A stretch of 5,566 nt of DNA from Candidatus Bathyarchaeota archaeon (GTDB taxonomy: Archaea > Thermoproteota > Bathyarchaeia > Bathyarchaeales > DTEX01): the NCBI GenBank assembly GCA_021158305.1, contig JAGGUU010000075.1, positions 1 to 5,566 of the forward strand, written 5' to 3'. Made by a program: the position numbers and the translations under genes. Positions 1-5,524 of this stretch are shown in pieces. Below the pieces are notes generated by a model, which was not told where the DNA came from, did no database searches, and saw nothing but the letters and a program-made list of their open reading frames with translations. The stretch's first letter is position 1. Every line of letters begins with the position of its first letter.

Positions 1-1
1 A

Positions 2-703
2 ATATCAACACTAATCGATGAAGGAACATTCAACGTAAGCCCCGAAGGAATAAAACTCAGATCCATGGATCCATCACGCGTAGCAATGGTCGACTTCACA
101 ATGCAAAAAACAGTATTCGACGAATACACCTCCGACGAAGACGCAAAGATATGCGTAAACCTAGGCGAACTCCTAAAGCTTCTTAAGAGAGCTAAGAGAG
201 ACGAGATTCTAGAAATACTCCTAGACGAGGAGACAGGCCAGCTAATAGTTAAGATCCGAGGAAAATACACACGAACATTCAGGATGCCAACCCTAGAAGT
301 GACAGAAGAAGAGATACCAGTTCCAAAAGTAACATTCAACGCAAAAGCAACACTTACAGCAGATGGACTACGCCAATCACTCGAAGACGTAGCCCTAGTA
401 AGCGACCATGTACGAATGGAGACAGACGGCGAAAAATTCATGATGAGCGCAAAAGGAGAAATAATGGGGGCAACAATAGAGCTGAAGAAGGGAAGCGACG
501 CCCTCCTATCCCTAGAAGTCAAGGAACCATCAAAAGCAACATACCCACTCAGCTACCTCTCAGACATAGTTAAAGCAGCATCAGCCACATCAGACGTCGT
601 CGCACTTGAATTCTCAACAGACATGCCCATCCGCCTCGACTTCAAACAACCCTACGATGGAACACTAGTCTATTACCTCGCACCGAGAATAGAAGTAGAG
701 TAA
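2..703 (+). CDS. pcn: DNA polymerase sliding clamp PCNA, 5'-partial
   Basis: This is the sliding clamp, a homo- or heterotrimeric ring around DNA that tethers polymerase, FEN1, ligase and other PIP-box proteins. The frame is open from base 2. The 21 residues before the first Met (at 65) already match PCNA (ISTLIDEGTFNVSPEG), so that Met is internal and lies in the conserved SMDPSRVAMVDF segment. 233 residues are visible; with a usual length near 245-250, only about a dozen N-terminal residues are missing. Also visible are the helix-rich LGELLKLLKRAKRDE segment of domain 1, the acidic interdomain connector (LEVTEEEIPVPKV) that normally forms part of the PIP-binding face, and the C-terminal YYLAPRIE motif, which ends two residues before the stop. 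It is the first gene in view of a replication operon, with priL starting 15 nt downstream. The promoter and true start are outside the window. Archaea may have several PCNA paralogues; this fragment does not say which. Confidence 0.97.
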   Translation: MSTLIDEGTFNVSPEGIKLRSMDPSRVAMVDFTMQKTVFDEYTSDEDAKICVNLGELLKLLKRAKRDEILEILLDEETGQLIVKIRGKYTRTFRMPTLEVTEEEIPVPKVTFNAKATLTADGLRQSLEDVALVSDHVRMETDGEKFMMSAKGEIMGATIELKKGSDALLSLEVKEPSKATYPLSYLSDIVKAASATSDVVALEFSTDMPIRLDFKQPYDGTLVYYLAPRIEVE

Positions 704-718
704 TAAAGGAAAAGCAAG

Positions 719-1780
719 TTGACCCTGACAAGAGAAGATATAGCCAAGTATCCCTTCCTCACAGACGCCGCGGAGGAAGTGAGAAGAGTAAACCTAGAAA
801 TTCAAAATCTAGACAATCCAGAGGTAGAATCAATCGTAAAGAGGGCAGCTGAGCGAATAAGAGAAGCCCTAGAGAATAATCCCCCCAGAGTATCCTACCG
901 GGAACGTGAAGAAGACATCGAAATCCCATCTTTCCCAGTAGCAATAATAATGGCAGCTGCCTCAGGCAACAACTACATAAAGAGACGATACGCCCTCGGA
1001 GAAGCAATAAGAGCTTACAACCTTCTAATAGAGGAAGAAAGAGACAAGATCCTCGAAGTAGCGGAGACATTCAACTGGAGAATCAGACGAGTAAAAGACA
1101 CTATTGGAGATAGAAGATTCGACTTCGCCATCTCCTTCATAGACTATCTCAGAAACACTAGACCATTCCACGAAGACAGATTCAAACTCGTAAATAAACC
1201 ACTACTGAAAGGCGAGGTTTACCTCACAAAGAGAGAAGTAGCTAGGCTACTCCGCGAAGAAGTGAGGAGAAGAATCGAGGATAAACTCAACATGGAAATA
1301 CGACTAGAACTCCCAGAGAAACTACTAAACCATATAGAGGAGATCAAAAAGAAATATGCAGGAGACTCAGAGAAGAGAATATTTGAAACCCCAAAGGGAA
1401 CATTTCATGAAGCCTTCCCACCATGCATAAGCCAGCTCTTCTCAGCAGCTAAGTCAGGCCAGCACATCTCCCACCTAGGCCGCTTCACACTCACATCCTT
1501 CCTCCTAAACATCGGAATGAAGATACCGGATATAGTAGACATATTCCGCTCATCATCCGACTTCAACGAGAGATTAACACGCTACCAAGTTGAACACATA
1601 GCAGGCAGCAGAGGATCCGGAACAAAATATATTCCCCCATCATGCGAGACACTAAAGACCCACGGATTATGCCCAGGCTCCGAAACATGCGGAAACGTAA
1701 AGCATCCATTAGCCAGCTACCGCAGAAGAATAAGAATCTTTAAGAAAGAATCTCAAGACAATATTTCTGGACATGAATAA
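719..1780 (+). CDS. priL: DNA primase large subunit PriL (Fe-S subunit)
   Basis: This is the large, non-catalytic subunit of the archaeal/eukaryotic-type primase. It binds PriS and helps primer initiation and length control. The 353-residue size is typical. The N-terminal two thirds are helical and highly charged (AKYPFL near residue 9, then long Glu/Arg/Lys helices), as expected for the PriS-binding domain. The C-terminal domain carries the four cysteines that ligate a 4Fe-4S cluster in this family: Cys236 (FPPC), Cys309 (PPSC), Cys318 (GLC) and Cys324 (ETC), followed by the conserved NVKHPLASY. The start is TTG at 719, with a purine-rich AAAGGAAAAG 6 nt upstream; it gives the family-like N-terminus, and no ATG lies nearby. 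It begins 15 nt after pcn, and its last 8 nt overlap the priS start (ATGAATAA), which suggests translational coupling and 1:1 production of the two subunits. Confidence 0.96.
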   Translation: MTLTREDIAKYPFLTDAAEEVRRVNLEIQNLDNPEVESIVKRAAERIREALENNPPRVSYREREEDIEIPSFPVAIIMAAASGNNYIKRRYALGEAIRAYNLLIEEERDKILEVAETFNWRIRRVKDTIGDRRFDFAISFIDYLRNTRPFHEDRFKLVNKPLLKGEVYLTKREVARLLREEVRRRIEDKLNMEIRLELPEKLLNHIEEIKKKYAGDSEKRIFETPKGTFHEAFPPCISQLFSAAKSGQHISHLGRFTLTSFLLNIGMKIPDIVDIFRSSSDFNERLTRYQVEHIAGSRGSGTKYIPPSCETLKTHGLCPGSETCGNVKHPLASYRRRIRIFKKESQDNISGHE

Positions 1781-3005
1781 CATCTCATTCATCCATGACA
1801 AATTCGCAGAGTTCTATAAAGAAAACGCTTCAATGATCAAGCCTCCATCAAACATCTCCAAGAGAGAATTCGGCTTCTTCACCTTCAAAGAAAACGTGGT
1901 CATAAGACATAAGAGCTTCCTCAACGTAGAAGACCTCAGAAACTACGTGAAACAACTAGTCCCATCACACGCATACTACTCAGCAGCATACTATGAGATG
2001 CCAGAGGAAAGCATGGAAAAGAAGGGATGGCTAGGGGCAGATCTATACTTCGACATCGACGCCGATCACATACCAACCAAATGCAGAAAGATCCATGACA
2101 CCTGGACATGTAAAAAATGCGGCTTCCAAGGTAGAGGAGTAGCCCCAAATGAATGCCCCATCTGCGGAGGAAAAGGATTCGAAGAAAGAAAATGGCCATG
2201 CGAGATATGCCTCGAATCAGCCAAATACGAGGCAATGAAACTCTTAGACTTCCTAATCGACGACTTCGGATTCTCCCCCCATGAAATCCAAGTCTCATTC
2301 AGCGGCCACAGAGGCTACCACATACACGTAGAGAATGAAAAAATACGCGAGCTAGACTCCTCAGCGCGGAAAGAAATAGTCGATTACATAACAGGCACAG
2401 GACTAGACCCAGCATATCACGGCCTTCAAGGAACCCCACATGGAAGACGCGTAACCTCTGGACCAGACATGGATGAGCCAGGCTGGAGAGGTCGAATAGC
2501 AAGGGGAACACACGAGTTTCTACTCTCCGCGACAAAAGAGGATCTTGAAGAGCTAGGTTTAAGGAAGAAGATAATCAACGAGATTATTTCCAGAAGGGAG
2601 GAGATCCTAAAGAGCTGGGAGAAGGAAGGCCCCTGGAGCCTCATAAGAGGCGCCGGCGTCGAAGCCTGGAAGAGGATCATAAGGAAGGCGATTGAATCCC
2701 AATCAGCACGAATCGACACGGTAGTGACCACTGACATCCATAGACTCATCCGCCTCCCAAACACCCTTCACGGAAAGACCGGATGGCTCAAAATCCCCCT
2801 CTCAGCTAATGAGATTGAAGAATTCGACCCTCTATCCTCAGCCATAGCTTTCAAAAAGGGAGAGGTCACAATATACGTGAAGGAAGCTCCAGAATTTAGG
2901 ATAGGAGAAGAAACATTTGGTCCATATAGAGATATTAAAGTGGAGCTGCCAATGGCGGCAGCGATTTTTCTCCTATGTAAAGATGCAGCTGAGGTTGCAG
3001 ATTAA
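1773..3005 (+). CDS. priS: DNA primase small (catalytic) subunit PriS
   Basis: This is the catalytic primase subunit, which makes RNA (and in many archaea DNA) primers. Visible motifs are the metal-binding acidic motif LYFDIDADH (Asp94, Asp96 and Asp98), the SFSGHRGYHIHV nucleotide-binding motif (residues 175-186), IDTVVTTD (314-321), which probably holds the third catalytic Asp, and RLIRLPNTLHGKTG (324-337). Between the DxD and SGxxGxH motifs are seven cysteines: Cys104, then CxxC pairs at 113/116, 128/131 and 143/146, with His108. One pair together with Cys104/His108 would make the usual zinc knuckle. The other two pairs look like an inserted zinc ribbon of about 30 residues. At 410 residues it is longer than many archaeal PriS (about 330-360), partly because of this insert. 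The ATG at 1773 lies inside the priL end. No strong Shine-Dalgarno site precedes it, so it probably depends on translation of priL. The Gins51 gene follows after 2 nt. Confidence 0.96.
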   Translation: MNNISFIHDKFAEFYKENASMIKPPSNISKREFGFFTFKENVVIRHKSFLNVEDLRNYVKQLVPSHAYYSAAYYEMPEESMEKKGWLGADLYFDIDADHIPTKCRKIHDTWTCKKCGFQGRGVAPNECPICGGKGFEERKWPCEICLESAKYEAMKLLDFLIDDFGFSPHEIQVSFSGHRGYHIHVENEKIRELDSSARKEIVDYITGTGLDPAYHGLQGTPHGRRVTSGPDMDEPGWRGRIARGTHEFLLSATKEDLEELGLRKKIINEIISRREEILKSWEKEGPWSLIRGAGVEAWKRIIRKAIESQSARIDTVVTTDIHRLIRLPNTLHGKTGWLKIPLSANEIEEFDPLSSAIAFKKGEVTIYVKEAPEFRIGEETFGPYRDIKVELPMAAAIFLLCKDAAEVAD

Positions 3006-3007
3006 AC

Positions 3008-3562
3008 ATGTATGATGAACTGCTTGAAGCCTGGATGAGAGAGAAGAACAGCAGGGAGATTCAGCCCCTTTCAGGAGACTTCTACAAGAGACTCGCCTCC
3101 TACATTAGAAGGATCCGTGAGGAACAAAGAATGCTAGATGAAAAAACAGTAAAGAGCACCCTCATAAAGAAGGAGGAGGAGAACGTTAAGAAGATGACGG
3201 TGGAGCTTATTCAAACCCGCTACGAAAAGATCATTCAAAAAATACGAGAAGGAGAAGCTCCTCCATCCGCAAACCTAACAGATGAAGAGAAAGAATGGCT
3301 ACAAGAATCATCCCTACATTTCGAATCCTTCAAAAAATTCGTTGAAAAACTACTTCAGGGAAAAATAGAAAAGACCAACAAGAATAGACTAAAGAGCAAA
3401 TTTGTAGTCGTTAGAATTCTCCGCGAGATACCGGAGATCATAGGCGCAGATATGAAGACATACGGACCCTTCAAACCTGAGGATATAGCATCCCTCCCAG
3501 AAGAGAACGCAAGGGTTCTCATAAAAGAGGGAGCAGCTATGGAAATAGAAGTATCTACATAA
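3008..3562 (+). CDS. GINS complex subunit, Gins51 (Sld5/Psf1-like)
   Basis: This is a subunit of the archaeal GINS complex, which joins the MCM helicase (with GAN/Cdc45-like proteins) at the replication fork and contacts primase and polymerase. Of its 184 residues, about 1-120 form a helical A domain that begins with the family-typical MYDELLEAWMREKNSREIQP and continues with charged helices. About residues 131-182 form the small beta-rich B domain, with KFVVVRILREIPEIIGAD and YGPFKPEDIASLPEENA. The A-then-B order marks the Gins51/Gins15 (Sld5/Psf1) type rather than Gins23. It starts 2 nt after priS, with GAGGTTG at 2991-2997 as a probable Shine-Dalgarno site inside the priS end. Adjacency of primase and Gins15/51 genes is a known archaeal arrangement and strengthens the call. 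It appears to be the last gene of the operon. No Gins23 gene is in the window; some lineages use Gins51 alone as a homotetramer. Confidence 0.92.
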   Translation: MYDELLEAWMREKNSREIQPLSGDFYKRLASYIRRIREEQRMLDEKTVKSTLIKKEEENVKKMTVELIQTRYEKIIQKIREGEAPPSANLTDEEKEWLQESSLHFESFKKFVEKLLQGKIEKTNKNRLKSKFVVVRILREIPEIIGADMKTYGPFKPEDIASLPEENARVLIKEGAAMEIEVST

Positions 3563-3604
3563 ATAAAGAATATCTTCTGCTACTATCCCTCAAGATCAGA
3601 GAGA

Positions 3605-3610
3605 TATTTT
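3605..3610 (+). terminator. possible T-rich terminator of the replication operon
   Basis: The 82-nt spacer between the Gins51 stop and the convergent ThuA-like stop (3563-3644) contains one short T-rich run, TATTTT. Archaeal RNA polymerase often terminates at such runs without a hairpin. The run is short, so this is only a candidate. Confidence 0.25.
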
Positions 3611-3633
3611 CCAAAGAGCATCGATTATCTCTA

Positions 3634-3659
3634 GAAGACCAACACTACTTTAGGTCTTC
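3634..3659. repeat. 7-bp inverted repeat spanning the ThuA-like stop codon
   Basis: GAAGACC (3634-3640) and GGTCTTC (3653-3659) are perfect complements separated by 12 nt, so either strand could form a small hairpin. The stop codon of the minus-strand gene lies in the loop. A 3'-end stabilising or terminating role is possible, but no T-run directly follows on the minus strand, and a 7-bp match with a 12-nt loop can occur by chance. Confidence 0.3.
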
Positions 3660-4391
3660 AAGCGGCCTAGCATGAACAGCTCTTGGTATCGTAAGAGTCC
3701 TCGGCCTCTCAACAGGAGCCGCCCACCTCACAGCATTCTCGATTACACGTAGAACCATTCTATTATGGTATATCGGATAAGTCTCATGTCCAGGTCTGAA
3801 GTAGAAGATCCTTCCCCGGCCTCGATAGAAGCAACATCCACTTCTGAAAACTTCACCGCCCTTAAACCAGCTTATGAAAACTATCTCATCCGGCTTTGGA
3901 ATATCAAAGAACTCACCGTACATCTCTGTCTGTTCAATCTCAAAATAGTCTCCAATACCTTCAGCTATCGGATGCCAAGGAGAGACAACCCACAAGCGTT
4001 CTCTCTGCCCGTCTTCTCTCCATCTAAGACTGCAACTCGTACCCATAAGCCTCTTAAAGATCTTCGAGTGATGTGCCGAGTGAAGAACGATAAGACCCAT
4101 TCCATCACACGTTATTCTATAATATATTTTCTCAACTACATCATCACGTACCCTGTCATGAGCCATGTGACCCCACCAGATAAGAACATCCGTACTATTT
4201 AGAACATCATCGGTTAATCCATGCTCAGGCTCCTCAAGCGTCGCGGTACGCGTCTCTATCCCAGATCTCCCATTCAAATATTCCGCGATTGTCTCATGAA
4301 TCCCCTCCGGATATATCTCAGCCACACTTGAATCTTTCTTTTCATGGAGGAATTCATTCCAGACAGTGACGTGAATAGTCTTATCCGTCAT
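3645..4391 (-). CDS. ThuA-like (trehalose-utilization family) protein
   Basis: This is a single-domain ThuA-family protein (class I glutamine-amidotransferase-like fold), 248 residues, a usual size for the family. Visible family-type segments are the N-terminal strand HVTVWNEFLHEK (7-18) ending in a sugar-phosphatase-like pocket region, DVLIWWGHMAHDRV (68-81), GLIVLHSAHHSK (99-110), SPWHPIAEGI (137-146) with its conserved HPI, EQTEMYGEFFDIP (153-165) and the glycine/aromatic block GRGRIFYFRPGHETYP (191-206). No amidotransferase-style nucleophile Cys is evident; Ser105 and His104/His107/His108 occupy that strand end. Bacterial ThuA acts in disaccharide (trehalose and related) catabolism, but its role in archaea is not established, and no sugar transporter or dehydrogenase is nearby. 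ATG at 4391 is preferred because GGTGAT lies 4 nt upstream; a TTG at 4403 would add four residues (MVIL). There is no signal peptide, so it is probably cytosolic. Confidence 0.85.
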   Translation of the reverse strand: MTDKTIHVTVWNEFLHEKKDSSVAEIYPEGIHETIAEYLNGRSGIETRTATLEEPEHGLTDDVLNSTDVLIWWGHMAHDRVRDDVVEKIYYRITCDGMGLIVLHSAHHSKIFKRLMGTSCSLRWREDGQRERLWVVSPWHPIAEGIGDYFEIEQTEMYGEFFDIPKPDEIVFISWFKGGEVFRSGCCFYRGRGRIFYFRPGHETYPIYHNRMVLRVIENAVRWAAPVERPRTLTIPRAVHARPLEDLK

Positions 4392-4450
4392 TAAGATCAC
4401 CAAGAGGAGTATTTCTGTGAGACCGCAAATAACCCTTTCCGTGATCTTAA
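4391..4450. repeat. perfect 10-bp inverted repeat, 40-nt spacer, in the divergent promoter region
   Basis: TTAAGATCAC (4391-4400) and GTGATCTTAA (4441-4450) are exact reverse complements separated by 40 nt. One arm covers the ThuA-like gene's Shine-Dalgarno site and the first base of its start codon. The other overlaps that gene's probable TATA box. It could be a pair of operator half-sites or, in a long transcript, a hairpin that hides the ribosome-binding site. Neither role is shown by sequence alone. Confidence 0.5.
4396..4401 (-). promoter_or_regulatory. Shine-Dalgarno GGTGAT deciding the ThuA-like start
   Basis: On the minus strand GGTGAT lies 4 nt before ATG at 4391 and matches the archaeal 16S 3' end (complement of AUCACC). 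It overlaps the codons that a TTG start at 4403 would use, so it favours the ATG. It is also part of the right-hand arm of a 10-bp inverted repeat. Confidence 0.6.
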
Positions 4451-4453
4451 AAG
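4445..4453 (-). promoter_or_regulatory. possible TATA box for the ThuA-like gene
   Basis: On the minus strand CTTTTAAGA sits about 55 nt upstream of the ATG at 4391, in an AT-rich block (TTAAACTTAAGCTTTTAAG). Initiation about 25 nt downstream would give a leader of roughly 30 nt that contains the GGTGAT site. The match to a TATA box is moderate, and no clear BRE can be assigned. Confidence 0.35.
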
Positions 4454-4495
4454 CTTAAGTTTAATCGTATGCCCAGTCATCTTTAAAACGGAAGG

Positions 4496-4504
4496 TATAA
4501 ATTT
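4496..4504 (+). promoter_or_regulatory. TATA box and purine-rich BRE for rpl15e
   Basis: TATAAATTT is preceded by the purine-rich CGGAAGG (4489-4495), a BRE-like context. Archaeal transcripts normally start about 25 nt downstream, which places the start near 4523-4528. That lies downstream of the ATG at 4516 but upstream of the Shine-Dalgarno site at 4531, and so supports the GTG start of rpl15e at 4546. CTTTAAAA at 4481-4488 is an alternative box that would give a start near 4510. Confidence 0.5.
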
Positions 4505-4530
4505 GACTCGTCACTATGAATGGATATCTC

Positions 4531-4538
4531 GGAGTGAG
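4531..4538 (+). promoter_or_regulatory. Shine-Dalgarno GGAGTGAG deciding the rpl15e start
   Basis: GGAGTGAG is a near match to the archaeal GGAGGTGA consensus and ends 7 nt before the GTG at 4546. It lies downstream of the competing ATG at 4516, for which no comparable site is visible (the bases before it read AATTTGACTCGTCACT). Confidence 0.6.
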
Positions 4539-4545
4539 TAGGACA

Positions 4546-5043
4546 GTGGCATACAAGTATATGGCGCAAGCTTGGAGGAAGCCAGATTCATCCTATGTAA
4601 AGGAGATAATGCAGAAAAGGCTGATTGAATGGCGGAAACAACCAGCCATCATAAGAATCGAGAAGCCGACGAGGATAGATAGGGCTAGGAGGCTTGGCTA
4701 TAAAGATAAACCAGGATACGTCGTGGTCCGTGTTAGAGTTAGAAGGGGAGGGCTGAGAAAGCCGCGTCCAAGAGCCGGAAGAAGACAGAAGAGAATGGGA
4801 GTGAACAAGTATAAGCCAGCTAAAAGCCTCAGACTAATAGCCGAAGAGAGAGCAGCCAGAAAATATCCGAACCTTGAAGTCTTAAACTCTTACTGGGTGT
4901 GGGAAGACGGCCGTTCAAAATGGTTTGAAGTCATACTTGTCGACAGAACCTTGCTTCCCGATCTACATCTAGGGAAGGGTAGGGGAAGAGTATTCAGAGG
5001 TCTGACAAGCGCAGGGAGAAAAGTACGCGGCCTCATGGCCTAA
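4546..5043 (+). CDS. rpl15e: 50S ribosomal protein L15e
   Basis: This is a large-subunit ribosomal protein found in archaea and eukaryotes that binds 23S rRNA. Recognisable family segments are AYKYMAQAWRKP (2-13), RLIEWRKQPAIIRIEKPTR (25-43), GYVVVRVRVRRGG (57-69), the basic RKPRPRAGRRQKRMGV (71-86), ERAARKYPNLEVLNSYWV (101-118), DGRSKWFEVILVD (121-133) and RVFRGLTSAGRKVRGL (148-163). The GTG start at 4546 is chosen because it has a good Shine-Dalgarno site, lies after the predicted transcription start, and gives the family-like N-terminus MAYKY. The ATG at 4516 would add ten unmatched residues (MNGYLGVSRT). The protein has 165 residues, clearly shorter than the roughly 190-200 of haloarchaeal and Thermococcus homologues: it stops right after RGL and lacks the usual basic Gly/Lys/Arg tail, and the loop at about 136-147 is shortened. 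It is expressed from its own promoter and converges with pdaD. Confidence 0.93.
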   Translation: MAYKYMAQAWRKPDSSYVKEIMQKRLIEWRKQPAIIRIEKPTRIDRARRLGYKDKPGYVVVRVRVRRGGLRKPRPRAGRRQKRMGVNKYKPAKSLRLIAEERAARKYPNLEVLNSYWVWEDGRSKWFEVILVDRTLLPDLHLGKGRGRVFRGLTSAGRKVRGLMA

Positions 5044-5052
5044 GACTTCATA

Positions 5053-5057
5053 TTTTT
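5053..5057 (+). terminator. possible T-run terminator of rpl15e
   Basis: TTTTT follows the rpl15e stop by 9 nt (preceded by TTCATA) and overlaps the last two bases of the pdaD stop codon. Short T-runs can terminate archaeal transcription. The spacer between the two convergent genes is only 12 nt, so transcripts probably overlap at their 3' ends. Confidence 0.35.
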
Positions 5058-5511
5058 AGAAGAGGTATACAAGCGCGGCTACTGCACATCCATAATCGCC
5101 CTCAGGCACATCTAGAGACTCTATCTTATACTTTATTTTTCGAAGCTTTATTCCCCTGATACTCGCCATCTCCAAAATCCGTTTCTCTAATGTCTCTTTC
5201 AATGCGTTTTCATCCATGCTTCCATAGGCCTCAGCTACAACGCCATATCCCTCCTCCGCTATTCCCCATGCTATTCCCGCACTTATCACTCCTCCTCTAC
5301 CCTCCGCCTTCGCAATAACAGCGTATGTTATGCTTCCCGTCGGTATCTCTTGAGGAGGCACTTCCTTGCAGTTCGGGGGAATTATTGAGCTCACGTTGAC
5401 AAGGTTACAGTTAGCTATCCCAGCGTTTTTTAAAGCTAAGTCAAACGCGTTTAGGCTTGAGACCTTCCCGACTGCTTTTCCCCCAGTTACGAAGAATGCT
5501 TTGGGAATCAT
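5056..5511 (-). CDS. pdaD: pyruvoyl-dependent arginine decarboxylase
   Basis: This enzyme decarboxylates arginine to agmatine, the precursor of putrescine and longer polyamines and the substrate for the agmatidine modification of archaeal tRNA-Ile. It is made as a proenzyme that cleaves itself. The conserved site is visible as NVSSIIPP, with the predicted cut between Ser41 and Ser42, giving a small beta chain (1-41) and an alpha chain whose Ser42 becomes the pyruvoyl group. Other family features are the N-terminal PKAFFVTGGKAVGK (3-16), Asn36 six residues before the pyruvoyl Ser, GSITYAVIAKAEG (59-71), and YGVVAEAYG (89-97), whose Glu94 is the likely catalytic acid. At 151 residues it is close to the usual 155-165. 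The ATG at 5511 is preceded by GGAG with 5-nt spacing. Its end is 12 nt from the end of rpl15e. Confidence 0.95.
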   Translation of the reverse strand: MIPKAFFVTGGKAVGKVSSLNAFDLALKNAGIANCNLVNVSSIIPPNCKEVPPQEIPTGSITYAVIAKAEGRGGVISAGIAWGIAEEGYGVVAEAYGSMDENALKETLEKRILEMASIRGIKLRKIKYKIESLDVPEGDYGCAVAALVYLF

Positions 5512-5515
5512 AAAA

Positions 5516-5524
5516 TCTCCTCTC
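5516..5524 (-). promoter_or_regulatory. Shine-Dalgarno of pdaD
   Basis: On the minus strand AGAGGAGAT precedes ATG at 5511, with 5 nt between GGAG and the start. This supports the annotated start. No TATA-like box is visible in the remaining 42 nt to the window edge, so the promoter, or an upstream co-transcribed gene, must lie outside. Confidence 0.65.

Noticed and set aside
65..67. Met at 65 as the PCNA start
   Set aside because: The 21 upstream in-frame residues match the PCNA N-terminal region, and this Met sits in the internal conserved SMDPSRV segment.
759..1070. Minus-strand open frame opposite priL
   Set aside because: Leu/Arg-rich translation typical of the reverse strand of a Glu/Arg-rich helical protein; an antisense shadow.
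1936..2764. Three minus-strand open frames opposite priS
   Set aside because: All are antisense to the conserved primase motifs, and none gives a recognisable protein.
3765..4202. Plus-strand 145-codon open frame opposite the ThuA-like gene
   Set aside because: It lies wholly antisense to a gene with clear family motifs; its translation shows no recognisable domain and it has no ribosome-binding site of note.
4392..4403. TTG start at 4403 for the ThuA-like protein
   Set aside because: The GGTGAT site lies inside this stretch and is spaced for the ATG at 4391; the added residues MVIL carry no conserved feature.
4516..4545. ATG-initiated N-terminal extension of L15e
   Set aside because: It precedes the Shine-Dalgarno site, lies at or before the predicted transcription start, and its ten residues do not match the family.
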